64,000 nucleotides of DNA from Mediterraneibacter massiliensis (GTDB lineage Bacteria > Bacillota > Clostridia > Lachnospirales > Lachnospiraceae), in the NCBI RefSeq assembly GCF_001487105.1, contig NZ_LN913001.1, forward strand, positions 645,353 to 709,352, given 5' to 3'. The notes beneath the pieces are model-generated. The model ran no database searches. It was not told where the DNA came from and saw only the letters and a list, made by a program, of their open reading frames with translations. Below, piece after piece: positions 45,408 through 54,039 of the stretch (the first letter of the stretch is position 1; the number at the start of each line of letters is the position of its first letter). The translations under genes were made by a program, and so were the position numbers.

Positions 45408-46274
45408 ATGGAACAAAAACAAAAACCATTGCAGGATTTGAACCTGCTGGATCGTTTTTTATTCGCGCAGGCGGCGGAAGACCCGGATACTATGCGGGAT
45501 ATACTGGAGATTATCTTAGGCAAAGAAGTCGTATTAAAACTGCTTCCCCAGACGGAGAAGGAACTGCGCACCCATCCTCTGAATCGCTATGTGCGGCTGG
45601 ATGTATGGGCAATGGATGAGAAGGACACAGTCTATAATACAGAAGTCCAACAGAACAATACAGGAAACCTTCCGAAACGGAGCCGCTTCTACCAGGCGCT
45701 GATCGACTCCAATCTTTTAGCGCCGGGAGAAGTTAGCTTCCAGAAATTGAATCCCGTGTATATCATCCTGATCTGTCCCTTTGACCTGTTCGGATATGGA
45801 TTGTACCGCTATACCTTTCGCATGCAGTGTGAAGAAGTGCCGGAACTCTCTCTGGGAGACGACGCTGTCCGTATCTTTCTGAACACACACGGAAAGAATA
45901 CAGAAGGTGTGCCGGAAGAACTGGTGGAACTCCTCAAATATATGGAGCACACCACGGAGGAAGTGAGCAGGAACTGCGCCAGTGAGCGGATCCATAAGAT
46001 CCAGAAACGCATCCGGGCGATCAAATCCAGTGAAAAGATCGGAGTGAGATATATGCAGGCTTGGGAAGAAAAAATCATGGAGCAAAATGCAGCGCGTGAG
46101 GAAGGGCATGCCGCCGGATTAAAGGAGGGACTGGCACAGGGTGGTAAGCAAACATTGCAGGAATTGATAAAAAAGAAAGTTCAAAAGGGATATTCAGCCG
46201 AAGAGATAGCGGAGATACTGGAGACAGATATCGATACTGTTCTGACATTGATAGAAGAGCAGAAAGTTATGTAG
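45408..46274 (+). CDS. Rpn-family PD-(D/E)XK nuclease/transposase-like protein
   Basis: 288 residues. The N-terminal domain has the family pattern LLDRFLFAQAAEDP, then RLDVWAMDEKDTVYNTEVQ, where D and ExQ form the PD-(D/E)XK-type metal site. The C-terminal third is helical with an EEGHAAGLKEGLAQG repeat and the EEIAEILETD motif. Rpn proteins are DNA endonucleases that promote RecA-independent recombination and often occur in many copies. AAAGGAG precedes the ATG. The flanking non-coding repeats suggest a mobile history. Confidence 0.9.
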   Translation: MEQKQKPLQDLNLLDRFLFAQAAEDPDTMRDILEIILGKEVVLKLLPQTEKELRTHPLNRYVRLDVWAMDEKDTVYNTEVQQNNTGNLPKRSRFYQALIDSNLLAPGEVSFQKLNPVYIILICPFDLFGYGLYRYTFRMQCEEVPELSLGDDAVRIFLNTHGKNTEGVPEELVELLKYMEHTTEEVSRNCASERIHKIQKRIRAIKSSEKIGVRYMQAWEEKIMEQNAAREEGHAAGLKEGLAQGGKQTLQELIKKKVQKGYSAEEIAEILETDIDTVLTLIEEQKVM

Positions 46275-46417
46275 GTAAAAGATATTGTTCTAATACTAAA
46301 AGAAGTCGTATATTAGTGACTGTTTTGCGGATATTTGCTGTCAATGATACGAGGAGGGATCTGTCAGCAAGATTGCCGGAAGTTTTTTCAAATATATCGG
46401 CAGAAAGACAAATAATC

Positions 46418-46455
46418 AAGAGGACGATAGTTGAAAGTGCTATCGTCCTCTTTTA
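46418..46455. terminator. Bidirectional terminator between Rpn and wall-hydrolase genes
   Basis: AGAGGACGATAG (46419-46430) pairs with CTATCGTCCTCT (46440-46451), with a 9-base loop and T-rich right flank. It lies between convergent genes and ends 15 bp from the stop of the minus-strand gene. Confidence 0.9.
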
Positions 46456-46469
46456 TTACGCATTTTTAT

Positions 46470-47552
46470 TTACCAACTTGGGAAAAATACATTGTTCCCT
46501 ATATTGATTCCCGCATGTCCGGTACCTGCATACAGGAAATAATAGCAGTCCGCTACGGCAGCAAGACGAGCGCCGTTTACTGCGTCCTGAGCTACCTGCA
46601 TGGACAGAGAAGTGGGTCCTTGTGAGAGGACTGCCTCCAGCCGCCCAGTCCACACAGGTTCAAACTGTCCGCCTGCATAGATCACATCTGTAACCGTATT
46701 TGGAAATCTGGGGTCAGCGACTCGGTTCATCACGACGGTTGCTACGGCGAGAAGAGAATCATAGTCTTGATATGCTTCACATTGAAGCAGAGCAGCCAGT
46801 AGAGTGACTTCATTTTCTGAGACATTAGAGCCGCCGCCGTTTATGATAGAGTCGTCATAGGAGCCATTTGAATTCCCGTTGGGAGAGATCGTCTCCTGGG
46901 ACTCCTGCTTTTGGGATTCTGCCTGCGCCGCTGCAGCTTCCGCGGCTTTCGCCTCCGCCAACTTCACCTGGAACTGCGCTAGATCCGTAGAAGTGGCTTC
47001 TGCCTTGGCCTGTAATTCTGCCTGCTGTGTTTCCAGACTGTTCTGCAGTTCTGTCAGAGAAGTCTGCTGATTTTCCAGAGTTTGTTTTTCATTTGCAATC
47101 TGTTGCTGCGTTTCCTGAAGCTCCAGAAGCATATTTCGATCATAATCACTGATGTTCTGGATAAAATCTGCTTTGTTTAAAAAATCTGACAGACTTTCTG
47201 CAGAGCAAAGCCATTCTAATAGTGTTGCATCCCCGTTTTCATACATATATTTAATACGAGTCTTCATGTTGGCGTATTGCTCTGCTTCGTTTTCCTCTGC
47301 TATTTCTAACGATTCTTCTGTTCTTTGGATTTCACCGCTGGTGATCGCAACCTGCATTTCTATGGTAGAAATCTCTTCACTGATAGAAACCATTTCCTGG
47401 TTGATACCAGCTAGTTGACTTTCAAGTTCGGAGGTTTTGCTTTCCAGGCTTTCCGAATCTTCTGCGTAAGCGGGAAAAAGGGAAAGTGTGAGTACGAGAC
47501 AGCATATGATACAGAGTCCAGTCAGCCGTCTGTGCTTTGAATGCAATTCCAT
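46470..47552 (-). CDS. Secreted cell-wall hydrolase, coiled-coil plus SleB domain
   Basis: 360 residues from the ATG at 47552 (MELHSKHRRLTG), preceded by AGAAAGGA. A signal peptide is cleaved near AYAED. A long coiled coil follows (residues about 30-240, ESKTSELESQLAGINQEM), like the N-terminal part of CwlO/EnvC-type regulators, then an alanine/serine-rich linker and a C-terminal Hydrolase_2 (SleB-type) domain (LLAALLQCEAYQDYDSLLAVATVVMNR). SleB-type enzymes cut the glycan strands of peptidoglycan. The coiled coil probably controls access to septal peptidoglycan. Confidence 0.9.
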   Translation of the reverse strand: MELHSKHRRLTGLCIICCLVLTLSLFPAYAEDSESLESKTSELESQLAGINQEMVSISEEISTIEMQVAITSGEIQRTEESLEIAEENEAEQYANMKTRIKYMYENGDATLLEWLCSAESLSDFLNKADFIQNISDYDRNMLLELQETQQQIANEKQTLENQQTSLTELQNSLETQQAELQAKAEATSTDLAQFQVKLAEAKAAEAAAAQAESQKQESQETISPNGNSNGSYDDSIINGGGSNVSENEVTLLAALLQCEAYQDYDSLLAVATVVMNRVADPRFPNTVTDVIYAGGQFEPVWTGRLEAVLSQGPTSLSMQVAQDAVNGARLAAVADCYYFLYAGTGHAGINIGNNVFFPSW

Positions 47553-47607
47553 ATTTTTAATTCCTTTCTGAGTTTCGTTTTTCATAAATTAAACTTGTAC
47601 GCAAGCT

Positions 47608-47636
47608 ATTATACTATAAATTGCTTTGTTAGGCAA
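47608..47636 (-). promoter_or_regulatory. Promoter of the wall-hydrolase gene
   Basis: On the minus strand TTGCCT (complement of 47631-47636), 17-bp spacer, TATAAT (complement of 47608-47613), about 55 bp before the ATG. Confidence 0.65.
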
Positions 47637-47691
47637 ATTTTGATAGAATATGTTATAGATTTTTAATAAATATCCAATATAGGACAGGGAA

Positions 47692-47720
47692 TTGAAAGAG
47701 AAATGGGTGGGAAATAAGAT
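47692..47720 (+). promoter_or_regulatory. Candidate promoter of the HAD/uppP unit
   Basis: TTGAAA (47692-47697), 17-bp spacer, TAAGAT (47715-47720), 48 bp before the ATG at 47768. Confidence 0.45.
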
Positions 47721-47767
47721 ATTTTTTCTTGCCTTACTCCTAGAACACAGGAAAGGAAAAAAGAAAG

Positions 47768-48595
47768 ATGAGACATAAGATCAAAATGATTGGTTTGGAC
47801 CTGGATGGTACGTTGTTTAATGATAAGAAAGAAATATTGCCATATACAAGAGATATACTTCAAAAAGCTATCGATCAAGGTGTGGTAGTACTGATCGCTA
47901 CAGGAAGGCCATGGATAGGCGTGCCTGAAGAACTTAAAAATCTATCCGGTATGTCCTATGCACTGACCTCCAATGGAGCGAGAGTGATCGAGACGAAAAC
48001 ACAAAAGGCGCTGATAGAACATCTGCTTCCATTTGAAAAGGCGAAAAAAACATTGGAAATCGCACGGAAATATGATACATTACAAGAGGTATATTTTGAG
48101 GGCAAAGGGTATATAGAAAAGGAACAGTTTGAAAAAATATGCCAGTATCATAAGAATCCCAATATGTGGCAATATGTCCGTTCTACAAGGACAACAGTGC
48201 CGGATATTACGGAGTTTTTGAAAAAGATCAACGGACCTGTTGACAAGATGCAGTTTTTGTTTGCGGATATGGACGAAAGAGAAAGAGCTTTGAGAGAGTT
48301 AGAGCAGGACAAAGAAATTGTACTTGTCGGTTCTCTGGGATATAATATAGAGGTAAATGGCCAGGGTGTGAATAAAGGCAAAGCACTCGTGGAACTGGGG
48401 CAATTACTTGGAATAGAACGGGAAGAGATCATGGCATGCGGTGATGGAGACAATGATGAGGCGATGCTCAGAGAAGTAGGCTTTGGTGTTGCCATGGGAA
48501 ACGCAGAAGAACAGGTGAAAAAAGCAGCAGATTATATTACAGGAACAAATGAAGAAGAAGGTGTGGCAAAAGCGATCGAAAAGTTTGTTCTTTAA
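47768..48595 (+). CDS. Cof-type HAD phosphatase
   Basis: 275 residues. GLDLDGTLFNDKKE carries the two catalytic aspartates, and GDGDNDEAMLREVGFGVAMGNA is the C-terminal metal-binding motif of the Cof/YbiV subfamily (type IIB cap). These enzymes dephosphorylate small metabolites; the substrate cannot be told here. It is 12 bp upstream of uppP and so cotranscribed. Confidence 0.92.
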   Translation: MRHKIKMIGLDLDGTLFNDKKEILPYTRDILQKAIDQGVVVLIATGRPWIGVPEELKNLSGMSYALTSNGARVIETKTQKALIEHLLPFEKAKKTLEIARKYDTLQEVYFEGKGYIEKEQFEKICQYHKNPNMWQYVRSTRTTVPDITEFLKKINGPVDKMQFLFADMDERERALRELEQDKEIVLVGSLGYNIEVNGQGVNKGKALVELGQLLGIEREEIMACGDGDNDEAMLREVGFGVAMGNAEEQVKKAADYITGTNEEEGVAKAIEKFVL

Positions 48596-48607
48596 AGGAG
48601 GAATAAC

Positions 48608-49435
48608 ATGTTAGAGGCATTAAAAGTCATCATACTGGGAATAGTAGAGGGAATTACAGAGTGGCTTCCAATCAGCAGTACAGGACATTTGATCCTGGTA
48701 GAAGAATTTATCAAACTGGATGTAAGCCAGGCATTTATTGATATGTTTAATGTAGTGATACAGCTGGGTGCGATCCTGGCAGTAGTGGTTATTTATTTTC
48801 ATCGGCTGAATCCTTTTTCACCGCGGAAAACGCAGAAACAGAAGATGATGACCATGCAGCTCTGGATAAAAGTCGTGATCGGCTCTATCCCAGCGGGAGT
48901 CGTAGGAATTTTATTCAATGATTTTATAGAAGAAAAGTTTAACAATTCTTATGTGGTCGCGGCCATGCTGATCTTATACGGCGTTCTCTTTATTGTAGTA
49001 GAAAACTATCATAAGGGCAAGACTCCGAAGATCAATAAAATATCCCAGCTTACGATACCTACGGTATTGCTTATCGGCGTATTTCAGATGCTGGCAATGA
49101 TCCCGGGGACGTCACGGTCCGGAGCGACGATCGTAGGAGCGCTGATTTTGGGGACAGCTAGAAGTGTTGCCGCTGAATTTACTTTTTTTCTCGCAATCCC
49201 TGCGATGTTTGGGGCAAGCCTGGTAAAATTACGTCATTTTGGTCTGGGATTTACCGGAATGGAAGTATTTCTTTTGCTTCTGGGAATGCTCGTTTCTTTC
49301 CTTGTCTCTATATTCGCTATTAAATTTTTGATGAAATACATACAGAATCATGATTTTAAAGCATTCGGATATTATAGGATCGTCCTGGGTATCATTGTAT
49401 TTTTGTATTTTGGGCTTGTGGCATTTTTTGCATAA
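48608..49435 (+). CDS. uppP: Undecaprenyl-diphosphatase (BacA family)
   Basis: 275 residues, polytopic membrane protein. It has the two hallmark motifs: [20 protein letters not shown] at residues 11-30 and [10 protein letters not shown] near residue 168. It recycles the lipid carrier undecaprenyl pyrophosphate for wall synthesis, and its overexpression gives bacitracin tolerance in other bacteria. AAAGGAGG precedes the ATG. Confidence 0.95.
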   Translation: MLEALKVIILGIVEGITEWLPISSTGHLILVEEFIKLDVSQAFIDMFNVVIQLGAILAVVVIYFHRLNPFSPRKTQKQKMMTMQLWIKVVIGSIPAGVVGILFNDFIEEKFNNSYVVAAMLILYGVLFIVVENYHKGKTPKINKISQLTIPTVLLIGVFQMLAMIPGTSRSGATIVGALILGTARSVAAEFTFFLAIPAMFGASLVKLRHFGLGFTGMEVFLLLLGMLVSFLVSIFAIKFLMKYIQNHDFKAFGYYRIVLGIIVFLYFGLVAFFA

Positions 49436-49461
49436 AAAATAAATTAAATGTAATGTAAGGG

Positions 49462-49489
49462 TTGATTTTTACAGGAAACGTGTTAAAAT
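49462..49489 (+). promoter_or_regulatory. Promoter of the amino-acid ABC transporter
   Basis: TTGATT (49462-49467), 16-bp spacer, TAAAAT (49484-49489), about 50 bp before the ATG at 49547. Confidence 0.55.
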
Positions 49490-49546
49490 TATAAGCACGA
49501 ATTGTATTATTATGCAAAATGAAAGATAAAATTGGAGGAGATAATA

Positions 49547-50431
49547 ATGAAGAAGTTTTTGGCACTGTGTCTGACGGCAGCTTTAGTAACAGGTATGGCT
49601 GTCGGATGTGGAAGCAAAGAGGAAGGAAAAGAGAACAGTTCTGATGACGCAAAGGGCGGAGCTGTATCTGCGAAGGTGATCGATGTTGATCTTACAAATG
49701 AAGAATATGCCTTTGGAGTAGATAAAAATCAGCCGGAGCTTTTGGAAGAAGTAAATGCTTTCATTGCCGAGATCAAGGAAGACGGTACTCTGGATGAAAT
49801 CTGTGACAAATATTTTGGCGGCGGCGAGCCGGAAGCAGTAAAATCCGCGAAGCTGGATGAAGCAAAAGACCAGCTGGTAGTTGCGACAAATGCTGCGTTT
49901 GAGCCATTTGAGTATACAAAGGGCGAAGATTACTACGGGATCGATATGGAGATCGCTTCTTTACTTGCTGATAAATTAGGAAAAGAATTGGTTATCCAGA
50001 ATATGGATTTTGATGCGGTATGTCTTTCTGTAGGACAAGAGAAATGTGATATTGCTATGGCCGGATTGACGATCAGCGAAGACAGAAAGGAATATGTAAC
50101 CTTTACGGATTCTTATTATCAGGCTTCTCAGCGTCTGATTGTACCGAGCGATAATACAGAATTTGATGATTTGAAAGATGCGGAAGCAATAGCTGCAAAG
50201 CTGGGCGAACTGAAAGAATCTGATGTTATCGGAGTACAGCAGGGAACAACAGGACAAAGTTATGTGGAAGGAAGTGAAGACCTTGGTTTTCCGGGACTTC
50301 CGGCAAAATGTCAGACATATAAGAGTGGGTCTTTAGCTGTGCAGGATATGTTGAACGGCAACATCCAGTATGTGATCATCGACGCTGCTCCGGCAACAGC
50401 TATTTCAGAATCTATCAACGAAATGCTTTAA
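49547..50431 (+). CDS. Amino-acid-binding lipoprotein with circularly permuted domain
   Basis: 294 residues from the ATG at 49547, which follows TTGGAGGAG. Lipobox Cys is residue 21 (AVGCG). The order of parts is unusual. Residues about 43-91 (VIDVDLTNEEYAFGVDKN ... LDEICDKYFG) are what normally forms the C-terminal end of a family 3 solute-binding domain. Residues 108-294 begin with the normal N-terminal strand (DQLVVATNAAFEPFEY) and stop at IIDAAPATAISESINEML, exactly where that end should follow. The fold is therefore a circular permutation and is probably functional, with all elements present once. It is the binding protein for the following permease and ATPase. Confidence 0.9.
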   Translation: MKKFLALCLTAALVTGMAVGCGSKEEGKENSSDDAKGGAVSAKVIDVDLTNEEYAFGVDKNQPELLEEVNAFIAEIKEDGTLDEICDKYFGGGEPEAVKSAKLDEAKDQLVVATNAAFEPFEYTKGEDYYGIDMEIASLLADKLGKELVIQNMDFDAVCLSVGQEKCDIAMAGLTISEDRKEYVTFTDSYYQASQRLIVPSDNTEFDDLKDAEAIAAKLGELKESDVIGVQQGTTGQSYVEGSEDLGFPGLPAKCQTYKSGSLAVQDMLNGNIQYVIIDAAPATAISESINEML

Positions 50432-50456
50432 TACATAAAACAGGATGAAGGAAAAA

Positions 50457-50494
50457 GGAAGGCGAAATAGATTGGAAAACGCCTTCCTTCTTTT
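50457..50494 (+). terminator. Intra-operon hairpin after the binding-protein gene
   Basis: GGAAGGCG (50457-50464) pairs with CGCCTTCC (50480-50487), followed by TTCTTTTG. As in the sugar operons, this should make expression of the binding protein exceed that of the membrane parts. Confidence 0.75.
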
Positions 50495-50508
50495 GAGAAG
50501 GGAAAACA

Positions 50509-51219
50509 ATGGGCAATTTTAGTCAGAAAATAGACAAATTTATAGAAATTTTTCTGGAGCAGAATGGCTATGTAAAAGTGATAGAAGGGCTGCAGAATAC
50601 CTTGATGATAGCGGTATGTGGTCTGATCATCGGTATTCTTATCGGTACGATCATTGCGACCGTGCGTGTGCTGCCGAAGTATAAAGTACTGCCGAGGATC
50701 CTAAACGGTATATGTGGATTTTACGTGGCTTTGTTCCGAGGGACACCGGTGGTCGTGCAACTCTTGGTCTTTTACTATGTATTACTTCCGATCATCGGCT
50801 GGAAGCTGACAGGGGTACAGGTGTCTATGTTGGTGTTTGGGCTGAACAGCGGGGCATACATATCGGAGATCATGCGAAGTGGAATCCAGTCGGTAGATCC
50901 CGGTCAGATGGAAGCAGGACGTGCAGTGGGATTGAGTTTTGGTGCCAGTATGACAAAAATCGTTATCCCACAAGCTGTCAAGAACATTCTTCCGACACTG
51001 GGCAATGAATTTATCGCGTTGATCAAGGAGACTTCTGTCGTAAGCTTTGTAGGGGCAGCAGACCTCTACGTGGCGTTTAACTATATCGGAACCAACAGCT
51101 ATGAGTTTATGGTTCCCTATCTGGTAATGGCACTGATCTATATCGCGCTGGTACTTTTGATCTCTCTGCTCGTGAAATTATTGGAAAGGAGCCTGCAAAA
51201 GAGTGATAGACGTAATTAA
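50509..51219 (+). CDS. Polar amino-acid ABC transporter permease
   Basis: 236 residues, HisM/GlnP type, with about five membrane helices. The [20 protein letters not shown] start of the domain, [11 protein letters not shown] and the EAA loop [29 protein letters not shown] are characteristic. A single permease gene implies a homodimeric channel. The 3' end overlaps the ATPase gene by 17 bp. Confidence 0.93.
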   Translation: MGNFSQKIDKFIEIFLEQNGYVKVIEGLQNTLMIAVCGLIIGILIGTIIATVRVLPKYKVLPRILNGICGFYVALFRGTPVVVQLLVFYYVLLPIIGWKLTGVQVSMLVFGLNSGAYISEIMRSGIQSVDPGQMEAGRAVGLSFGASMTKIVIPQAVKNILPTLGNEFIALIKETSVVSFVGAADLYVAFNYIGTNSYEFMVPYLVMALIYIALVLLISLLVKLLERSLQKSDRRN

Positions 51220-52030
51220 TCTTAAGAAAAGTTTTGGAAATATAGAAGTACTCAAAGATATCAATATCACGATCAATAAAGGGGATATTGTAGCTGTGCT
51301 CGGACCATCAGGCTCTGGAAAAAGTACGTTTCTGCGTTGCTTAAACTGTATGGAAGACCCCACAGGAGGCAGTATCATTTTTAATGGGGTGGACATAGCG
51401 GATATAAAAGTGGACATTAACCTGCATCGCCGTAAAATGGGCATGGTATTTCAGCATTTTAATCTTTTTAATAATAAGACAGTGCTGCAGAATATCATGA
51501 TGGCTCCGGCGTATTTAAGATGCAAAGATCTAAAAAAGATAAAGAGAAAAAACAGGATGACCCGGATGACCAATCTTTTCCGCGGGAAAAATAAAAAAGA
51601 ACTGATCTTAGTCGATACGACAAAGGAGCAGATAAAAGAAGAGACAAAACAGCAGGCATTGGAACTTTTGAAAAGAATTGGACTGGATGATAAGGCAGAT
51701 GCGTATCCCTCTACTTTGTCAGGCGGACAGAAGCAGCGTGTGGCGATCATCCGTTCACTTGCTATGAATCCAGATGTTATTTTATTTGACGAGCCTACTT
51801 CCGCATTGGATCCGGAGATGGTCGGAGAAGTCTTGGAATTGATGAAAAAACTTGCTCAGGATGGCATGACAATGGTAGTTGTCACGCATGAAATGGGGTT
51901 TGCAAGAGAAGTGGCTTCCAGGGTGATCTTTATGGACGAAGGCCGTATCGTAGAAGAAGCGCCTCCAAAAGAGTTCTTTGGAAATCCGAAAGATGCAAGG
52001 CTGAAAGAATTTTTATCCAAAATTCTATAG
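51203..52030 (+). CDS. Polar amino-acid ABC transporter ATPase with insertion
   Basis: 275 residues from a GTG start inside the permease gene, with GGAAAGGAG upstream. Walker [11 protein letters not shown]-loop VFQHFNLF, signature [11 protein letters not shown], Walker [15 protein letters not shown] and the H-loop VVTHE are intact. Between Q-loop and signature there is an extra, very basic stretch of about 35 residues ([23 protein letters not shown]), absent from typical 240-residue GlnQ proteins. Its role is unknown. Confidence 0.93.
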   Translation: MIDVINLKKSFGNIEVLKDINITINKGDIVAVLGPSGSGKSTFLRCLNCMEDPTGGSIIFNGVDIADIKVDINLHRRKMGMVFQHFNLFNNKTVLQNIMMAPAYLRCKDLKKIKRKNRMTRMTNLFRGKNKKELILVDTTKEQIKEETKQQALELLKRIGLDDKADAYPSTLSGGQKQRVAIIRSLAMNPDVILFDEPTSALDPEMVGEVLELMKKLAQDGMTMVVVTHEMGFAREVASRVIFMDEGRIVEEAPPKEFFGNPKDARLKEFLSKIL

Positions 52031-52052
52031 TTTTAATGGAAAGAGGCTGACG

Positions 52053-52098
52053 AAAAGGGAACTATGACGAATATGTACGTAGTTCCTTTTCTTTATTT
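52053..52098 (+). terminator. Terminator after the amino-acid transporter
   Basis: AAAAGGGAACTA (52053-52064) pairs with TAGTTCCTTTT (52080-52090) with one bulged G, followed by CTTTATTTTT. Confidence 0.8.
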
Positions 52099-52170
52099 TT
52101 GCAGAAAAGACAGGTTCCTAAGCCGTATTATGCAAACAGCACGAGGAAAAAGGAGCGGGTGAGAGACAAA

Positions 52171-53904
52171 ATGAAATATGAGAGAATAGAAACAGGGACA
52201 TTTCTGGAAAGGCCGAACCGGTTTATAGCTTATGTGGAACTGCATGGAAAGCAGGAGACGGTACATGTAAAGAATACAGGGAGGTGCGCAGAACTTCTAA
52301 AAGTGGGCACGAAAGTCTATGTGCAGGAAAATGAGAGTGAAAAGCGCAGGACAAAGTGGGATCTGATCGCCGTACAAAAGGAAAGCCGCCTCATAAATAT
52401 GGATTCGCAGATTCCGAATAAAGTCGTAAAAGAATGGATAGAAGCAGGCGGGATGTTTGAAGACGTGACATTGGTACAGCCGGAAAAGACCTACAAAAAC
52501 TCTAGGTTTGATCTATATGTGGAGACAGGCAAACGAAAGATATTTATAGAAGTAAAAGGGGTGACACTGGAAGAAAACGGTGTATGCCGTTTTCCGGACG
52601 CTCCCAGCGAGAGGGCTGTGAAGCATGTACGGGAATTGTGCGAGGCAAAAAAAGAAGGTTACGAGACATATATATTTTTTGTCGTTCAGATGCAGGGTGT
52701 ACGTTACTTCACACCGAATACAGACACCCATCCCGCATTTGCGGAAGAATTAAAAGAAGCAGTACAAAAAGGCGTCCATGTTGTGGCATATGATTGCAAG
52801 GTGGGAACAGACTGTATTGAGATCAGGAAGAAAGTACCGGTCATATTAGAGTGCCCTCGGCTGAAAGAAACGGTAGATCCTATTGTAAGCTGGTATCGGA
52901 AAAATAAAAGAAAACTGCCCTGGAGGGAACAGGCAGACGCATACCGGGTATGGGTCTCTGAAATTATGCTTCAGCAGACACGGGTGGAGGCGGTAAAGCC
53001 ATATTATGAGAGGTTTTTAAAAGCGCTGCCGAATGTAAAGGCGTTGGCAGAAGCAGAAGAGGAGAAACTTCTGAAACTTTGGGAGGGCCTTGGATACTAT
53101 AATCGTGTACGGAATATGCAGATTGCGGCGCGGCAGATCATGGAGAAGCATGATGGTGCGTTCCCTCGTGATTTTGAAGAAATCGCGGCTCTGAAAGGAA
53201 TCGGCAGTTATACGGCGGGAGCTGTCAGTTCTTTTGCATATGGAATACCCAAACCCGCCGTAGACGGAAATGTGCTAAGAGTGGTTTCTAGGATACTTGC
53301 CAATGAGGAAGATATTATGAAGGCAGGTGTGAGAAAGAGGATAGAGCAGTTGGTGGAGGAAGTTATCCCGGAAGATGCTGTTTCGGATTTTAATCAAGGC
53401 TTGATCGAACTAGGAGCCCTTATATGTATTCCGGGAAAAGAACCTAAATGTGCTATTTGCCCGGTGAAGGAATGGTGTCTTGCCTTTGAGCAGGGAAAAC
53501 AGGATCACCTGCCTGTCAGACAGAAAGCAAAAGGAAGAAAGGTAGAGAAACGTACGGTTTTTGTGTTCAGGGACACAGACGCGGTGGCAATCCGAAAACG
53601 GCCGGACAAAGGACTCCTGGCGGGCTTGTATGAATTTCCTAATGTGGAAGGACATTTGGGAAGAAAAGAAGTAATCGCTTACAGTCAATCTGTCGGATTG
53701 GCTCCAATCCGGGTGAAAAAGCTGCAGGATGCAAAACACATTTTCAGCCATGTAGAATGGCATATGAAAGGGTATGAGATATTGGTAGATGAACTGGAAA
53801 AAAATACTGGTTCGGATATGATTTTCGCCAAACGAAAAGAAATAGACGCAAAATATCCGATTCCATCTGCGTTTGAGACATACAGATGTGCGCTGGAAGG
53901 ATAG
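52171..53904 (+). CDS. SfsA-MutY fusion: nuclease-like plus adenine DNA glycosylase
   Basis: 577 residues from the ATG at 52171, with GGAGCGGGTGAG upstream; an upstream in-frame start at 52099 lacks a site. Residues 1 to about 235 match SfsA (FLERPNRFIAYVELHG, HVKNTGRCAELL, SRFDLYVETGKRKIFIEVKGVTLE, FPDAPSERAVKHV, FFVVQM), whose family has nuclease-like folds. Residues about 245-577 are MutY: WREQADAYRVWVSEIMLQQTR with catalytic E264, helix-hairpin-helix LKGIGSYTAGAV, catalytic D365 (VDGNVLR), the 4Fe-4S ligands CIPGKEPKCAICPVKEWC and a NUDIX-like C-terminal domain. MutY removes A paired with 8-oxoG. No stop or frameshift separates the parts. Confidence 0.93.
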   Translation: MKYERIETGTFLERPNRFIAYVELHGKQETVHVKNTGRCAELLKVGTKVYVQENESEKRRTKWDLIAVQKESRLINMDSQIPNKVVKEWIEAGGMFEDVTLVQPEKTYKNSRFDLYVETGKRKIFIEVKGVTLEENGVCRFPDAPSERAVKHVRELCEAKKEGYETYIFFVVQMQGVRYFTPNTDTHPAFAEELKEAVQKGVHVVAYDCKVGTDCIEIRKKVPVILECPRLKETVDPIVSWYRKNKRKLPWREQADAYRVWVSEIMLQQTRVEAVKPYYERFLKALPNVKALAEAEEEKLLKLWEGLGYYNRVRNMQIAARQIMEKHDGAFPRDFEEIAALKGIGSYTAGAVSSFAYGIPKPAVDGNVLRVVSRILANEEDIMKAGVRKRIEQLVEEVIPEDAVSDFNQGLIELGALICIPGKEPKCAICPVKEWCLAFEQGKQDHLPVRQKAKGRKVEKRTVFVFRDTDAVAIRKRPDKGLLAGLYEFPNVEGHLGRKEVIAYSQSVGLAPIRVKKLQDAKHIFSHVEWHMKGYEILVDELEKNTGSDMIFAKRKEIDAKYPIPSAFETYRCALEG

Positions 53905-53945
53905 CAGAGAGGTATTGCAAAGATATTAGAGCCCGCTCTGTTTTC

Positions 53946-53974
53946 TTGAATCTATACTATGTTTGTGCTACACT
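53946..53974 (+). promoter_or_regulatory. Promoter of the tetR-lipid operon
   Basis: TTGAAT (53946-53951), 17-bp spacer, TACACT (53969-53974), followed by a 65-bp AT-rich leader. A hairpin of AGAG/CTCT with a short T run (53929-53944) just before it may end the sfsA-mutY transcript. Confidence 0.55.
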
Positions 53975-54039
53975 AAAAAATAAGAACAGTTATTAAAGTA
54001 GAAAATTTTCGTGAATGCGTATAAGAAAGGGTGTATCCA

